In this document: in pieces, positions 1 to 11,836 of the stretch
How positions within the stretch are numbered: position 1 is the first letter of the stretch
Layout of the letters: each line of letters starts with the position of its first letter
Notes under the pieces: model-generated
The model's database searches: none
Told to the model about the DNA's origin: nothing
The model's input: only the letters and a program-made list of their open reading frames with translations
Position numbers and translations under genes: made by a program
NCBI GenBank assembly: GCA_032718475.1
Contig: JAUCBJ010007295.1
Coordinates: 1 to 57,600 of the forward strand
Direction: 5' to 3'
DNA: 57,600 bases
DNA from: Nemertoderma westbladi
Lineage: Eukaryota > Xenacoelomorpha > Nemertodermatida > Nemertodermatidae

Positions 1-560
1 GGAAGCCCAAAATTATTCTTAATCAGGTTTCAACAGGTTTTCAACTATAGGAAGTTACATTAAAGAGTATATCCAACTAATGCAGCTTTTCTCAACCGCA
101 AACTTGCATCTTAGAAATATTCCCTCCCCACAATCAATATCCGGTGACTGGCCGGGGCTCGGTGGTCTGTTAAGTCACGTCTCCAGCATCGGCGTTTTTC
201 CCCCTGGTGTAGGAATAACGGCAACATCTGTGCATCTCAATGTGCAGATTCATCAGGGCATAGTAGTAGTAGTAGTACCCATCCAGTTTAATAGCTCAAC
301 TTAATTAATAGTTTAAATTTTATAATTAATTAATTAATTTAATTAATATCAGCATGCAGAAGCAATACTCGAGCGGAATATTTATTTAACTACTTCCGTC
401 CTGTTTGCAGTCTCCAAAACAATAAACGAAAGTCACATGTTAAGAGTTATATTTCGCGAATAATCAGCTGTTGTGTGTTTCGATTTTCCCCTGTGAATGC
501 GTCTAGAGATGCAATTTTAATATTACAAATGTGTTCAGAATACGTTTGTCTCAGTTAATT
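1..560. other. Non-coding DNA, left window edge
   Basis: AT-rich sequence with a short AGT triplet run near 257-275 and no convincing coding region. Positions about 405-515 hold a copy of a dispersed element that recurs through the window: an AACAATAAACGAAA core, then CAGCTGTT, then CGATTTTCCCCTG. Confidence 0.6.
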
Positions 561-591
561 TTAAAATTTAAAAAAATCAGATTTTTTGTTA

Positions 592-890
592 ATTATGGTC
601 GATGTTCCTACAGACATAGCTACGATTGTCGATGTTCCCCCAGACAAGGCTACAGTGTTCGATGATCCCGCAGACAAAGCTATGTTGGTCGATGTTCCCC
701 TAGACAAAGCAACGAGTGTCGATGTTCCTGCAGACATAGCTACGATTGTCGATGTTCCCCCAGACAAGGCTACAGTGTTCGATGATCCCGCAGACAAAGC
801 TATGTTGGTCGATGTTCCCCTAGACAAAGCTACGAGTGTCGATGTTCCTGCAGACATAGCTACGATTGTCGATGTTCCCCCAGATGGACT
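592..890 (+). repeat. 30-bp minisatellite with 120-bp higher-order unit
   Basis: Ten or so 30-bp units reading GTCGATGTTCCC-CAGACAAGGCTAC and variants. Four diverged 30-mers form a block of about 120 bp that is repeated nearly exactly (597-716 versus 717-836). The period is a multiple of three, so the frame stays open as a ten-residue repeat (DVPPDKATVF and variants). The array runs directly into the ORF remnant at 890. Confidence 0.85.
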
Positions 891-1363
891 CAGTCCATGC
901 TTGTGTGGAGAGGGCCATGAAGCGCTGCGGGGATATTATGCTTCTATCACTGCTTATACCTGTAATTAAGTTGAGTAGAAATATACCGTATAATGTAATA
1001 GAAGTTACTAGTGATGATATAAACGATTTCAAGGAGTATTCCAGATCTCTTGGAATCTTAAAGACCAGAGAGAGTGACAATGAGGTGAATGTCAATTGGC
1101 CTTCAATGTGCCAAATATTGGTTAAAAAGGTAGACCCAGAGAAAATTTACTTCAAGAATATGCATCAACAACCGGAATTTGATGCCATTACTCTTCCCAA
1201 AATTCGAGAAAAAAAATATATTTCAGCTATAGCTAAAGCATATTCTTCAGCTCCACGATTGGCTACAGGAAAGTATGATGACCTCGTTTCGCTCTGTACT
1301 GGTAATACACCAGTGATACCCGCCGTGTATTCGCAATTTTATCTTTCCCTTCCACATCAGTAA
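891..1363 (+). pseudogene. ORF remnant, probably transposon-derived
   Basis: About 157 open codons starting at QMDSVHACVERAMKR and ending SQFYLSLPHQ-stop. I do not have a named family. The layout (an xDSxHAxxER opening, then VIEVTSDDINDFK, then KYDDLVSLC, then PxxYxxFYxSLP) resembles the C-terminal part of uncharacterised proteins linked to transposable elements in invertebrate genomes; that is recall, not a search result. No start of its own is evident: the upstream frame runs into the 30-bp minisatellite, so the 5' part is lost or replaced. It is either a dead fragment or the last exon of a gene to the left. Confidence 0.4.
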
Positions 1364-2080
1364 TTCAACAAACATATTGGAAAACTTAACAACAGGTACT
1401 CATACTAATCTTATGAATTAACTCAATACTCATTGAAGGAGTAGTAATTAAATAATATTGTTCTCTATAATTCTTAAAATATTTTACATTCAGAAGAAAA
1501 CAATTCATTGTTTTCCATTTATACGGGGGGCGGGGGGGGGGGGTGTGGGGGTCGAGGGCGAATCAACAATGTCAATTTTCAATTTAGGGAAAGGAACAGG
1601 TTCCTGTGACCGGTTATTCTAACCAACACAACAATAATCGAAAGAGAAGTTACAGTTTCATTTTTGCTTCTAATAAGCTGTTATTTCCATCGATTTTCCC
1701 CTGGATAGTTAAATGTTGATCTTCTGGGGGGATAAATAAAAGTGTTGTATTATGAGAGTATTTAACATTGGAAGTAAGTGTGGCATCCTCTCTGCCTTAT
1801 ATTAACAGCCAAGAGAGCGAGAGTGGAGCCTTTGGATTGCCTTTGGTGTTTTGTGTTTCACGTCCAACAATAACTTTATTACTTTACAATATGAGCAGTG
1901 TTGTACCCACCCACTTGCATAAAAATAAATGTATCATAAATTTTCTTTCAAGTTCAACTCTACTGTCATTGTTTTGGGCAAATTAGTTAATATTGCATAT
2001 TGAAATATGAATAAAACATCAATATAACAATATTAGTAAGGTTTTTTACATTTTAGTTTATATTTTTATAAACATTAATA
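1364..2080. other. Non-coding; poly(G) run and dispersed-element copy
   Basis: A G-rich run lies at about 1526-1550. Positions 1583-1735 hold a copy of the dispersed element (GGGAAAGGAACAGG, then CAACAATAATCGAAAG, then CTGTTATTTCC, then CGATTTTCCCCTGGA). No supported gene. Confidence 0.6.
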
Positions 2081-2081
2081 G

Positions 2082-2335
2082 GTCGTATTACAAGATAATC
2101 ATTGACTAACTTTTTGACGAACAGACGTTTTGGAAAATTTTTCTTATACGACCTTTCGTCAAATTAAAATTATTTAGAAATACCATATAAGGCCGTTTGC
2201 TTTTTACTGTATAGTGTTTAATACTGAAGATATGAATACGACCTTTTGTCAAAACATAGTTCCACCTTTTATGAACTCAAATACCCAATAAAGTCAAAAT
2301 CGCAAAAATTGCCAATACGACTGTTCGTCATGGTG
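2082..2335. repeat. Cluster of TACGACCTTTCGTCA-like motifs
   Basis: The motif TACGACCTTTCGTCA and close variants occur near 2147, 2237 and 2317 on the + strand. Inverted versions (GGTCGTATTAC near 2082; TGACGAACAGACG near 2114) lie at the left edge. The spacing is irregular, so this is not a simple tandem array. It could be subterminal repeats of a DNA transposon. Confidence 0.45.
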
Positions 2336-2686
2336 CCATCGAATTATACAACGCAAAATTAAAAGATATAACCCAAGAAATTTATTCGGGAACAATAATA
2401 ATAATACTGAATGGAATTAAATAGCTCCGTATTTCATGCCTCCATATTTCAACCATTTCCTGGTTCTAGTGGGAATATTTACAAGAACCAGAAATATGAT
2501 AATAAGAACGTAAATTTAAATCCGTGTACTTTATGTAATTTGAATATTTTTATCGTTATATTTTCAAGTTTATAACCTATAGAGACTATTTTTTTTTAAT
2601 AGGATTTCGTGCAGAAATTGAAAAAATTAAAGGGAAGCAGATCATCGGGAATTGATCCTAGGCTTTACGCGGTTCGGCCTATTACC

Positions 2687-2719
2687 GGTAGACCTTATGT
2701 CTATGACATAAGGCCTACC
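2687..2719. repeat. Short-loop hairpin
   Basis: GGTAGACCTTATGTC and GACATAAGGCCTACC pair over 15 bp with one mismatch around a 3-nt TAT loop. It adjoins the palindromic 34-bp minisatellite to the right. Confidence 0.7.
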
Positions 2720-2737
2720 GTTGTGACACCTATGACA

Positions 2738-2847
2738 GTGTGGGCCTACAGTTGTAGCTACAGCAACTACAGTGTAGGCCTACAGTTGTAGCTACAGCAA
2801 CTACAGTGTAGGCCTATAGAGCTACAGTGTAGGCCTACAGTTGTAGT
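2738..2847. repeat. 34-bp palindromic minisatellite
   Basis: About three copies of GTAGGCCTACAGTTGTAG plus CTACAGCAACTACAGT. The unit is itself a partial palindrome around TAGCTA and carries the TAGGCCTA octamer common in this window. Confidence 0.75.
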
Positions 2848-5800
2848 TGAGCCACTTTCCATTACATACTTATTATTTAGTCCACTTCTATCGAACAGGC
2901 AGTACAAATTATTGTATTCATGTTTAGGGGGAGGGGAGGGGGGGGGGGGGGTAACCCTTTTCGGACTTATCGCTCACTCTTCGATTTATCACTCTCAGCG
3001 TTTCAAAATTTTTTGTTTTTGGCTATAATTTGGTATATATAGGTACCTAAGATGCTATTCTACATGACAGGTCAGAAAAATTTTATTTTTCGCTATTTAA
3101 TATTAGTTAATACTAGTTAACAATAAAAAAATCTGTGTTGCTCTTAAAACCCTAAAGGCTTTCACAGTTTTGAATCTAATTACATGAAAGTTTTTTATAT
3201 GATTGATCAATAAGATGGGGCAACATAACTATCAGGCGAAATTTTGTGAAAATAACTCAGCACCGTTAGGTGGCGCTGCAAATTTATGCTAATTTTTAAG
3301 GTTTGTTATAAATAGTATTAAATTTTATTAACAAAAAAATTCAAAAAGTTGTCTGATACTTTTATGCAGGGTGGAAATTTTCAGACTAATTGCTCAAAAA
3401 TTGTAGAAGTACTGTAGTAGGGTTTTAAAGTTGACAATTTCATTAAAAAAATATTTTGAGTTAATCGACCTTTCGTTATACATACAGTAGTAATAGTAAT
3501 TTTAATAGGAATCCCTAAATGGAAATTGTTATAACTTGAAAACTAAAAGAGCTATTAAATAGCGGTTTTCAGATTTGGAAACAGCATTTAATCATGCAGT
3601 ATAATCGATCATATTGGAAACAGCATTTAATCATGCAGTATAATCGATCATAAAATAATTTCGACATATTTTGGACCTGACTTAACTGGTTTTTTTTCGC
3701 TTCGCTTAAGTTGTAATCAAAAATTAATAATGCAAATGGGGAATTATATTTAGATGCAGTTTTAATATTATTAAGATGGGGGCTTTGTATTTGGTTTAAC
3801 GCCTTAATACAATGTGATATGCCGTGAAAATTAACGGCAGGTTGATTTGCATATCAAATTTCACGACATAGTTCACGGGAGATCATTCCGATAGTTGAGT
3901 ATTTAATTTTTTTTAAATAAAACGTTCGAACACATTATGTTCTCCAAACAAAATTATTACGAGCATTGATTTTTCATTACCCCCCATTTTGAGATAATTA
4001 AATGTATTTCCGTATATTATGTAATGAAGTTCATATATATTATTATCCATAGTTAACAACAATATATGATATAAATCAATATATTTCAATATTCAGGTAC
4101 ATGACAACATCTCAAACAAGAATTAGCGTAACACGCGCAGTATACTATTATACCAGCCGTATAATTACCGGTACATTGCTTCCACTGCAGTGTACTTTTC
4201 CAAGGTTACTGGCCTCCCCAATATAAAACGAATAGCTGCATCAATATTGATCGCAACAAGGAAATAGGATAGATAGGTTATCATAGTGCTATTTGTAAAC
4301 CTACTGTATAACTTCGAGATTAATATGGATCAATATGATATATGTTACTGTAATTATATTTATTACCACTAGCAAGTGTTAATTGTGTAGCTTCAATACA
4401 AATCAAAATGGTAACCGCCGGGTGTACTGTAGTTATAGTGTAGGCCTATAAAGTATATGTAAACTACAAAGGTCGTTACTCTCCATTAGAAAGTTGTTAA
4501 AGTTTGAGTTAAAATAACTTCTTTGTTATAATGTTTATCCTTAACACGAGTAGTTGAAAATGGTACATTTAAACACCAAATATAATTTAGTACTTTATTG
4601 TTTTAAAATTAACCCAATTTAACGTTCACCTACGGCACAGCTGTAAATTATTTACTCGTATTAAATTATTTTACTATTATTAAATTATTTTACTAATTTT
4701 CCGCTATTATATACTTTCAATTTCAGTATAGGCCTAAATATTTATTGTATAGTCCAGTGAATAGTCTGACACCAGTTCTTTCGAGGGCACAGGTTGATTA
4801 ACATTTCACCAGTGGCGTAGCCAGGGGGTGGGGGGAATGAGGCCATGCCCCCCCCCCCCCCCCCCCCCCCCCCGAGGAATACTTTTTAATTCCATTCTCC
4901 AGGCCCACAGGACAGCTGTCAGGAGCTCAGCACACATAATATAAATTAATCTCATTATTAAATAATCTATTGGGTTTCATTTGCCGAAGGCTATTTTCGA
5001 TTTTTTTTTTAATATATACGATAAGTACATATACAATAATTAGATAAAACCCATAAATTGATTTTTTTGTTAATTTTATAGATTCTCAATATTTGACAGA
5101 CCAAGAGACTGTCAGACAGTTTATATTTAGTTTTTAGATTTCGATTACACCGCCCAGGAAAACCGTATTTAACACAAATTCTAAATAGGCCTAGTTTGTG
5201 CACTTTCTTAAATTTTAACGGACAGACTGACTGACAGACAGACAAAAGTTTAGGTTCGCAAATAGTGAAAACCGACATCGTAATTGAAATCATCGGCAAG
5301 TAAAACCTCCTTACTAAAAAAAAATGGGTGACAAGTGTGCTTTATTTATTTATTTTTTATATTTCTTGACAGACAAACAGACACAGTGACCTCCAGTAAT
5401 AATAAAAATAAAACATGTTCGGTAAAGGTCCATACACTGACTTGTATCTGAATTCTGACTAGTACCTAATTTTTTACATGTCTGCTTTGAAAAATATCGT
5501 AAAATTTTATATTTGAAAAATCCCCCCAAATACAGAAAATTGGCGGGAACGTTTGAAACTTTCATAACCTCAAAGTCGTTTTTCTCAAAACTTTGTTAAT
5601 ATTATTTGGTCATAAAACTGCTAATTTTCAAAACTCATTATCTAGACAACACTTTATCGGATTTGATATCTGTTTTCAGTGTTCGATTCAGCATAAAGGA
5701 TGTGTAGTTGAATCATTTTTAAAAAATTTATTTTTTTGTAACCCTAGGTCGGTTTCTTAATCAAACCTCACATGTTAACATTTTTTAATTTTCATGGGAA

Positions 5801-5950
5801 TAATTAATTTGGTACACACCACTTGAGATTTTTTTCGATTACTTTACCAATTGGGGGAAAGGAGCAGATTACATTGGCGGGAATAGTACTAGATTGTGAC
5901 AACAGTCGAAAACAAGCGAAAACAGTTGGAATGTAGGGAAAACAGACGAA
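2848..5950. other. Gene-free AT-rich stretch
   Basis: No supported gene. Contents: G-rich run 2929-2951; a 38-bp direct duplication at about 3573-3650 (GGAAACAGCATTTAATCATG...); a GTGGCGTAGCCAGG motif near 4812 followed by a run of about 28 C (4848-4873), a combination seen in dispersed repeats of many marine genomes; GACAGACAGAC-type repeat pieces near 5220-5250 and 5367-5385. Confidence 0.6.
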
Positions 5951-5952
5951 AA

Positions 5953-6652
5953 CAGTTAGATCGTTTAAAAATAATCATCCATGCATCCAGGTGAAAATAG
6001 ATATTGAAGTTAACTAGGTGTAATAATAGATTTAAAATTTAGTGGCATTTATAATGTCGCTAACTTAAGATGACGTTCTACCCATAACCCATGTACAATA
6101 ACACTGATTACCCGTTGCATGATTATGGATTACTCCAGTACGGCAGTAAGCCTACAGAGTAGAGTATTCAGTGAGTCTATTGTACCGGCACCGATAGAAG
6201 AAGATGTTGAAGTACGAAGTTCCGGTGATCTTCGCTTCCAGCTGTTTCCGCCATTATCAGAACAAACAAAATTATTTAATGCTGAAAATGAAATAGGCCT
6301 ATGTGTCTATGTATTTTACGTACCTGGTATCGTTCTTACAGACATGGAGTTCAGACTTAGGCCTACAGTACTAGCTACTACTACTGTATAACAATCAATA
6401 AAGTGCATCTCTGCAATAATAATAAATTCAATACGGTACTACCCAACCGGTACGGACTACAGTAACTACAACAGGTACCGGTACGGCAGTACGGGCACTG
6501 ATATGAGCAGTGTTATTGTACATGGGTACGTCATCTTAAGTTAGCGACATTATAAATGCCACTAAATTTTAAATCTATTATTACACCTAGTTAACTTCAA
6601 TATCTATTTTCACCTGGATGCATGGATGATTATTTTTAAACAATCTAACTGT
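5953..6652. mobile_element. Foldback element, about 145-bp inverted arms
   Basis: Left arm 5953-6106 and right arm 6508-6652 are inverted copies, nearly identical apart from a 10-bp insertion in the left arm near 6076-6085. Each arm ends in ACAGTTAG at the outer edge and CAGTGTTATTG at the inner edge. The 400-bp centre has a short open frame (6119-6391) without recognisable motifs, which I do not call a gene. No clear target-site duplication was seen. The structure fits a non-autonomous foldback or MITE element. Confidence 0.8.
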
Positions 6653-8054
6653 TCTTTCTCTCTAGCTTTTCTAACCAAACAATAAACGATCACTTTACCA
6701 ATTGAGGAAAATAGGAGGTGGTGCGCACCAAATTGAATTGAGCCAATTTCATTAATTTTGATTCGATTTGTTAATAACAATAAAGATAAAGACAATAAGC
6801 TTGGAAGCTCTCCTATTAGGGGTTGTAACTGGCCGCAGAGTTCATTTCCAGTGTCAGTTTTAAGATTTGATGACTTCCACATTGTCTGTTTGGCTCCCAG
6901 GCTATCGGTTTTATTTTGACGGGCAGGACAGGCATACAAACAGAAACGACGAGGCCAAATTTGAATACTGACATCAGAAATGAAATCACCGACTTCATTT
7001 CACCTTCTAAATTGTTAAGATAGATAGTACAGTAGTAACACATTTATAAAGCAAATCACTTGAACTATTTAAAAACTAAAATGGAACGGGGTATGGGGAT
7101 TACATCTGTATAATTTTTAAGTGTAATTATTTAAATCTTATACTAGAAAATAATTAATTTCGATTAAAGGGCAAGCAGAAAAATGATGTGGTAGTGAAGG
7201 ATTACTTTGCAGCCGGAACGCTGCAAAGTAATCCTTCACTAGAAACAATCGACAATTTTGTATTCATTCACAATTGCTCAAACCTAAATTGTGTCTTTAG
7301 TGTCATTTTTTTGATGACATATAGGCCGCAACGCTCAACTACTGCTACTATCGGAGTTCGAAGTCTTACGTATTCGAAGGTCCTCACCTGACTTCCTGAT
7401 CCATAATCCCAGGTAACAGAAGTCATCGACATGCTCAACCATTGAGCCCCCCCCCCCCCCCCCCCCCCCCAACACCCTACCTATATGCACCAAAGGCGCT
7501 GCGCTGATAATTTGACATTTGGTAACAAAAGTGACGAATGACCTACTGTATATACATAGGTCCTACAGTAGTTAAAATTGAAAGTTTTCAATGTGACACG
7601 GAAGTGAAAAGAAACCAATTGAATAAATTCCGATAGAGGGCATCCATCATACATTTCTCTTCTTATTCCTATTGGTAATATTTGGCCTAAATATATTTCC
7701 GATCTATATCTCAGTAAATTGATAAATGGCAATCGGTAGCATTGCCACAGGCCAGTACAATACCCCGTAGAAGTGCTGGCTGGGTGTGTCATTGCTAGAT
7801 TAATCACCAACCCAATTCCCAATAGTGGTAATCTGACCAATCACCGGGCAGGATTTCCCAGTGGCTTGGTTCAACTATACCAATCAATGAATTGCTTAGT
7901 AATACGGCTGTATACCAGGCAGATAATAATTTATGGCCGGGGTATTGATTCTATCAGTTCTTGATATTGTTTGTCGTTCCCCATCCAAGAATCTATTAGT
8001 TATACTCAACTAAATTTTTTATGATTTGATATTTTCGATTTGTGTCCAAAGAAG
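6653..8054. other. Region upstream of CUX
   Basis: It holds the end of a dispersed repeat (CTTTACCAATTGAGG near 6693), a perfect hairpin at 7192-7241, a run of about 24 C (7447-7470) and AT-rich DNA. The CUX promoter and 5' UTR should lie here. A two-codon upstream reading frame (ATG ATT TGA) sits near 8021. No TATA box can be called with confidence. Confidence 0.5.
7192..7241. repeat. Perfect 21-bp inverted repeat, 8-nt loop
   Basis: Arms 7192-7212 (TAGTGAAGGATTAC...) and 7221-7241 (CTGCAAAGTAATCC...) are exact reverse complements around CCGGAACG. It lies about 810 bp upstream of the CUX start codon. Confidence 0.95.
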
Positions 8055-8117
8055 ATGGGCGAACGATTAAGGAGCATTTGCATCGAATGGAAGTTGTTCA
8101 ACTTACCTTTGTTCAAG
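8055..8117 (+). CDS. CUX: CUX homeobox gene, coding exon 1
   Basis: Twenty-one codons, MGERLRSICIEWKLFNLPLF-K, followed by a good donor (AAG|gtaaat). The ATG has A at -3 and G at +4. The motif EWKxFNLxxFK followed by xEL in exon 2 matches the YWKRFDLxxLQxEL opening of vertebrate CUX1/CUX2. As I recall, their first coding exon is also 21 codons long, which supports this start strongly even though the exon is tiny. The exon ends in phase 0 and joins exon 2 at 9888. Confidence 0.85.
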
Positions 8118-9887
8118 GTAAATACCTAATAAATACTTTCACTTTCTATTCTATAATTATTTCATTGCTCAATAGAAATCACAATTGTCATTAATTTTAT
8201 TTATTTATGAATACGTATTTTCGCGGGTGTGGTGGCATGGTACTAGTGGCAGCTCGGCTATATTGTGGCCAATGAATTGTGTTTTATATGTTCAATATCA
8301 ATCTAAATTCCTGGTGTAAATTTGTATATGAACATTGTATTCTTGGGTGTGTGTGCTTGAGGTAGCACGGTAGAAGGTAAGTAAACCGCAAATGTAATAA
8401 TATAACAATATTTTGTTGTTTGTTATGCATTATATGCCGCACATATGTCTTGGGGCCATGGAATTGATCAGTTGTCAGTTGATCAAATGCAACCAACTTT
8501 TTTATTATCATAGTCATATATTCAATTCGTCGTACCAATTTTGAGGGGTTGCCATGGAGAAACTCACTGGTTCAAGCTCCAAAGCAGCAAGATGCTTCCA
8601 GGTAGTGGGTTGGTTGGTTGGTTGGGCTGGGAGGCAGCTTTACTTGCTGTTGTTGTATGGCTGAGGCAGCATCACATGGTGCTATCAGCATTGTTAGCTT
8701 GGGCTTATCATTGGTTTTGGTTGGCTATCTAACCTTCAATGCTACCTATGTACAACTTGAACCTATAATGGTAGATATTAAGGCCAACAACTACTTTGGG
8801 AGAATTTATATTTCCGATACTATTGTACAGGAGACAACGGGGCTGTTGAATGCATTAATTACAAGAGCAAGGGGGTAAGGGAGATCTTTTTCATTTTTTC
8901 GGTCGGAATTGATTTGAAAATTTATATAATGAAGAAATTGTATTTTTATTTAATTTATTCACGTTTTAAGAATTACTAATTCGTTAACTGTTTTGGTTAG
9001 ATTCAGCCCATTTTAGTCAAATTGTATTCTTCACATGGGGGTAACTGCAAAGTGAAATATAACGGCAGAAAGTCTGGTATTCTTCACATGGGCCGATAGA
9101 CTGCAAAGTTAAATATATTGTAGGCTTACACATGGGCCAGACTGGGTTACATCAACAACAGTCGGTTTAAGACCTCACAAAAACTCTTGAGGTCTATACG
9201 TATATCTACCAAGTTTCAGCTTGAACGGATAAAAATAACCAATGGAAAGAGGGTTTTCACTTTCAGAATTTTGCCCTCTAGCGGCAAACTTAAGAAGTGT
9301 AAATGGAGCACTTCCCACCAAATCTCAGGAACTTTTCTAGGACTTATACTAAGTTTTAGCACCAAGCACCCTCCGCTTGTGTTTTTGGTGTTTAAAGTGT
9401 TTTTAGCCCCCCCCCCCCCCCCCCCCAGCGCAGTGGCCTCGTAAGGGCGGGGGGCGGAATGTCTGATAGTGAAAACCTTATATAGGCCTAGGTGCTAGAC
9501 CACCCATAGGCTTCGTCTTCATTGGGACGGTAACCCCTCGGCAGTTCTCCAGTCTACCGCTTGGGCTGAAGTGAAAACATTTAAGAATTGTCTGAAATGA
9601 AAACCTTCCGCCATCTAGGTGGTAAAGTGAGTAGGGGACATCTGCTTAGGTTTTGCTTATAATTGACACCATGAGTTTATGTCACGAGCTGCGCTAAAGC
9701 CCCAGTATCAATTTATATCAATTTATTATTAGGATAGAAAGGAAGAGTATTGGTTTTTATATGATATGATATGGGACTGACAGTACCAGAATAACTTGTA
9801 TGGGTCACTATCACAAGCATTGTATTACTAACTATGGAGTTCTATAGAATCGTATTGCTAATTAATTAATTATTACCTCATTTCTAG
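8118..9887 (+). other. CUX intron 1
   Basis: GT-AG intron from gtaaat to tttctag. It contains a weak open frame at about 8618-8878 with no recognisable domain, a run of about 20 C (9407-9426), and pieces of the GTGGGGC-end repeat family (right-end-like GCTGCGCTAAAGCCCC near 9688-9704). Confidence 0.75.
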
Positions 9888-10004
9888 GCGGAACTTGAAG
9901 CCAAAAAAGGGTTTATAGAAGAAATCCAAGCGGAAAGTAAATTAAAGAAAGAGATTGATGACGAGGTGGTAAAGGCTGGCAGACTATTAGACCAGTTACC
10001 GCAG
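9888..10004 (+). CDS. CUX: CUX coding exon 2 (coiled coil)
   Basis: Thirty-nine codons, phase 0 at both ends, beginning AELEAKKGFIEEIQAESK and ending GRLLDQLPQ. It continues the N-terminal coiled coil of CUX proteins. The acceptor is tttctag and the donor is CAG|gttggt. Its last 36-40 bp, together with the donor, are the founder unit of the tandem array that fills the first half of intron 2, so the true donor is followed by dozens of copies of itself. Reading past the first donor meets TGA within five codons, so only the first donor leaves the protein intact. Confidence 0.88.
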
Positions 10005-11836
10005 GTTGGTAAAGGCTGACAGACTATTAGACCAGTTACCGCAGGTTGGTAAAGGCTGACAGACTATTAGACCAGTTACCGCAGGTTGGTAAAGGCTGGC
10101 AGACTATTAGACCAGTTACCGCAGGTTGGTAAAGGAAAGGCTGTCAGACTATTAGACCAGTTACCGCAGGTTGGTAAAGGCTGACAGACTATTAGACCAG
10201 TTACCGCAGGTTGGTAAAGGCTGACAGACTATTAGACCAGTTACCGCAGGTTGGTAAAGGCTGACAGACTATTAGACCAGTTACCGCTGGTTGGTAAAGG
10301 AAAGGCTGTCAGACTATTAGACCAGTTACCGCAGGTTGGTAAAGGCTGACAGACTATTAGACCAGTTACCACAGGTTGTTAAAGGAAAGGCTGTCAGACT
10401 ATTAGATCAGTTACTGCAGGTTGGTAAAGGCTGGCAGACTATTAGACCATTTACCGCAGGTTGGTAAAGGCTGACAGACTATTAGACCAGTTACCGCAGG
10501 TTGGTAAAGGCTGACAGACTATAAGACCAGTTACCACAGGTTGGTAAAGGAAAGGCTGTCAGACTATTAGACCAGTTACCGCAGGTTGGTAAAGGCTGAC
10601 AGACTATTAGACCAGTTACCGCAGGTTGGTAAAGGCTGACAGACTATTAGACCAGTTACCGCAGGTTGGTAAAGGCTGACAGACTATTAGACCAGTTACC
10701 ACAGGTTGGTAAAGGAAAGGCTGTCAGACTATTAGATCAGTTACTGCAGGTTGGTAAAGGCTGGCAGACTATTAGACCATTTACCGCAGGTTGGTAAAGG
10801 CTGGCAGACTATTAGACCAGTTACCGCAGGTTGGTAAAGGAAAGGCTGTCAGACTATTAGACCAGTTACCGCAGGTTGGTAAAGGAAAGGCTGTCAGACT
10901 ATTAGACCAGTTACCGCAGGTTGGTAAAGGCTGACAGACTATTAGACCAGTTACCGCAGGTTGGTAAAGGCTGACAGACTATTAGACCAGTTACCACAGG
11001 TTGTTAAAGGAAAGGCTGTCAGACTATTAGATCAGTTACTGCAGGTTGGTAAAGGCTGGCAGACTATTAGACCATTTACCGCAGGTTGGTAAAGGTTGGC
11101 AGACTATTAGACCATTTACCGCAGGTTGGTAAAGGCTGACAGACTATTAGACCAGTTACCGCAGGTTGGTAAAGGGTGGCAGACTATTAGACCATTTACC
11201 GCAGGTTGGTAAAGGCTGGCAGACTATTAGACCAGTAACTGCAGTTTGGTAAAGGCTGACAGACTATCAGACCAGTTACCGCAGGTTGGTGAAGGCTAAC
11301 AGACTATTAGACCAGTTAACTCAGGTTGGTAAAGGCTAGGAGACTTAGACTCGTTACCACAGGTTGGTAAAGGAAAGGCTGGCAGACTATTAGACCAGTT
11401 ACTAAAGGTTGGTAAAGGCTGGCCGACTATTAGACCAGTAACCGCAGGTTGGTAAAGGAAAGGCTGTCAGACTATTAGACCAGTTACCGCAGGTTGGTAA
11501 AGGAAAGGCTGTCAGACTATTAGACCAGTTAACTCAGGTTGGTAAAGGCTAGCAGACTATTAGACCAGTTTCCCCAGGTTGTCAAAGGCTAGGAGACTTA
11601 GACCCGTTACCACAGGTTGGTAAAGGAAAGGCTGGCAGACTATTAGACCAGTTAACTCAGGTTGGTAAAGGCTGGCAGACTGTTAGACCAATTACCGCAG
11701 GTTGGTAAAGGCTGGCAGACTATTATACCAGTTTTTTCCCCAGGTTGTTAAAGGCTAGGAGACTTAGACCCATTACCACAGGTTGGTAAAGGAAAGGCTG
11801 GCAGACTATTAGACCGGTTACTGTAGATTGGTAAAA
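10005..11836 (+). repeat. CUX intron 2, 40/45-bp array of exon end plus splice donor
   Basis: About 44 copies of a 40-bp unit: GTTGGTAAAGGCTGACAG, then ACTATTAGACCAGTTACCGCAG. A 45-bp variant has AAAGG duplicated. The unit equals the last part of exon 2 plus the first intron bases, so nearly every copy carries CAG|GTTGGT. Copies to the left are near-identical; those to the right (from about 11200) are more diverged, some with deletions. The likely seed is the similarity between GGTGGTAAAGG in the exon and GGTTGGTAAAGG at the donor. Confidence 0.95.

Noticed and set aside
8541-8878. Open frames in CUX intron 1, one with a hydrophobic stretch (SIVSLGLSLVLVGYLTF)
   Set aside because: No recognisable domain and no acceptor or phase that fits CUX. 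It is probably chance, though an unrelated exon cannot be excluded.
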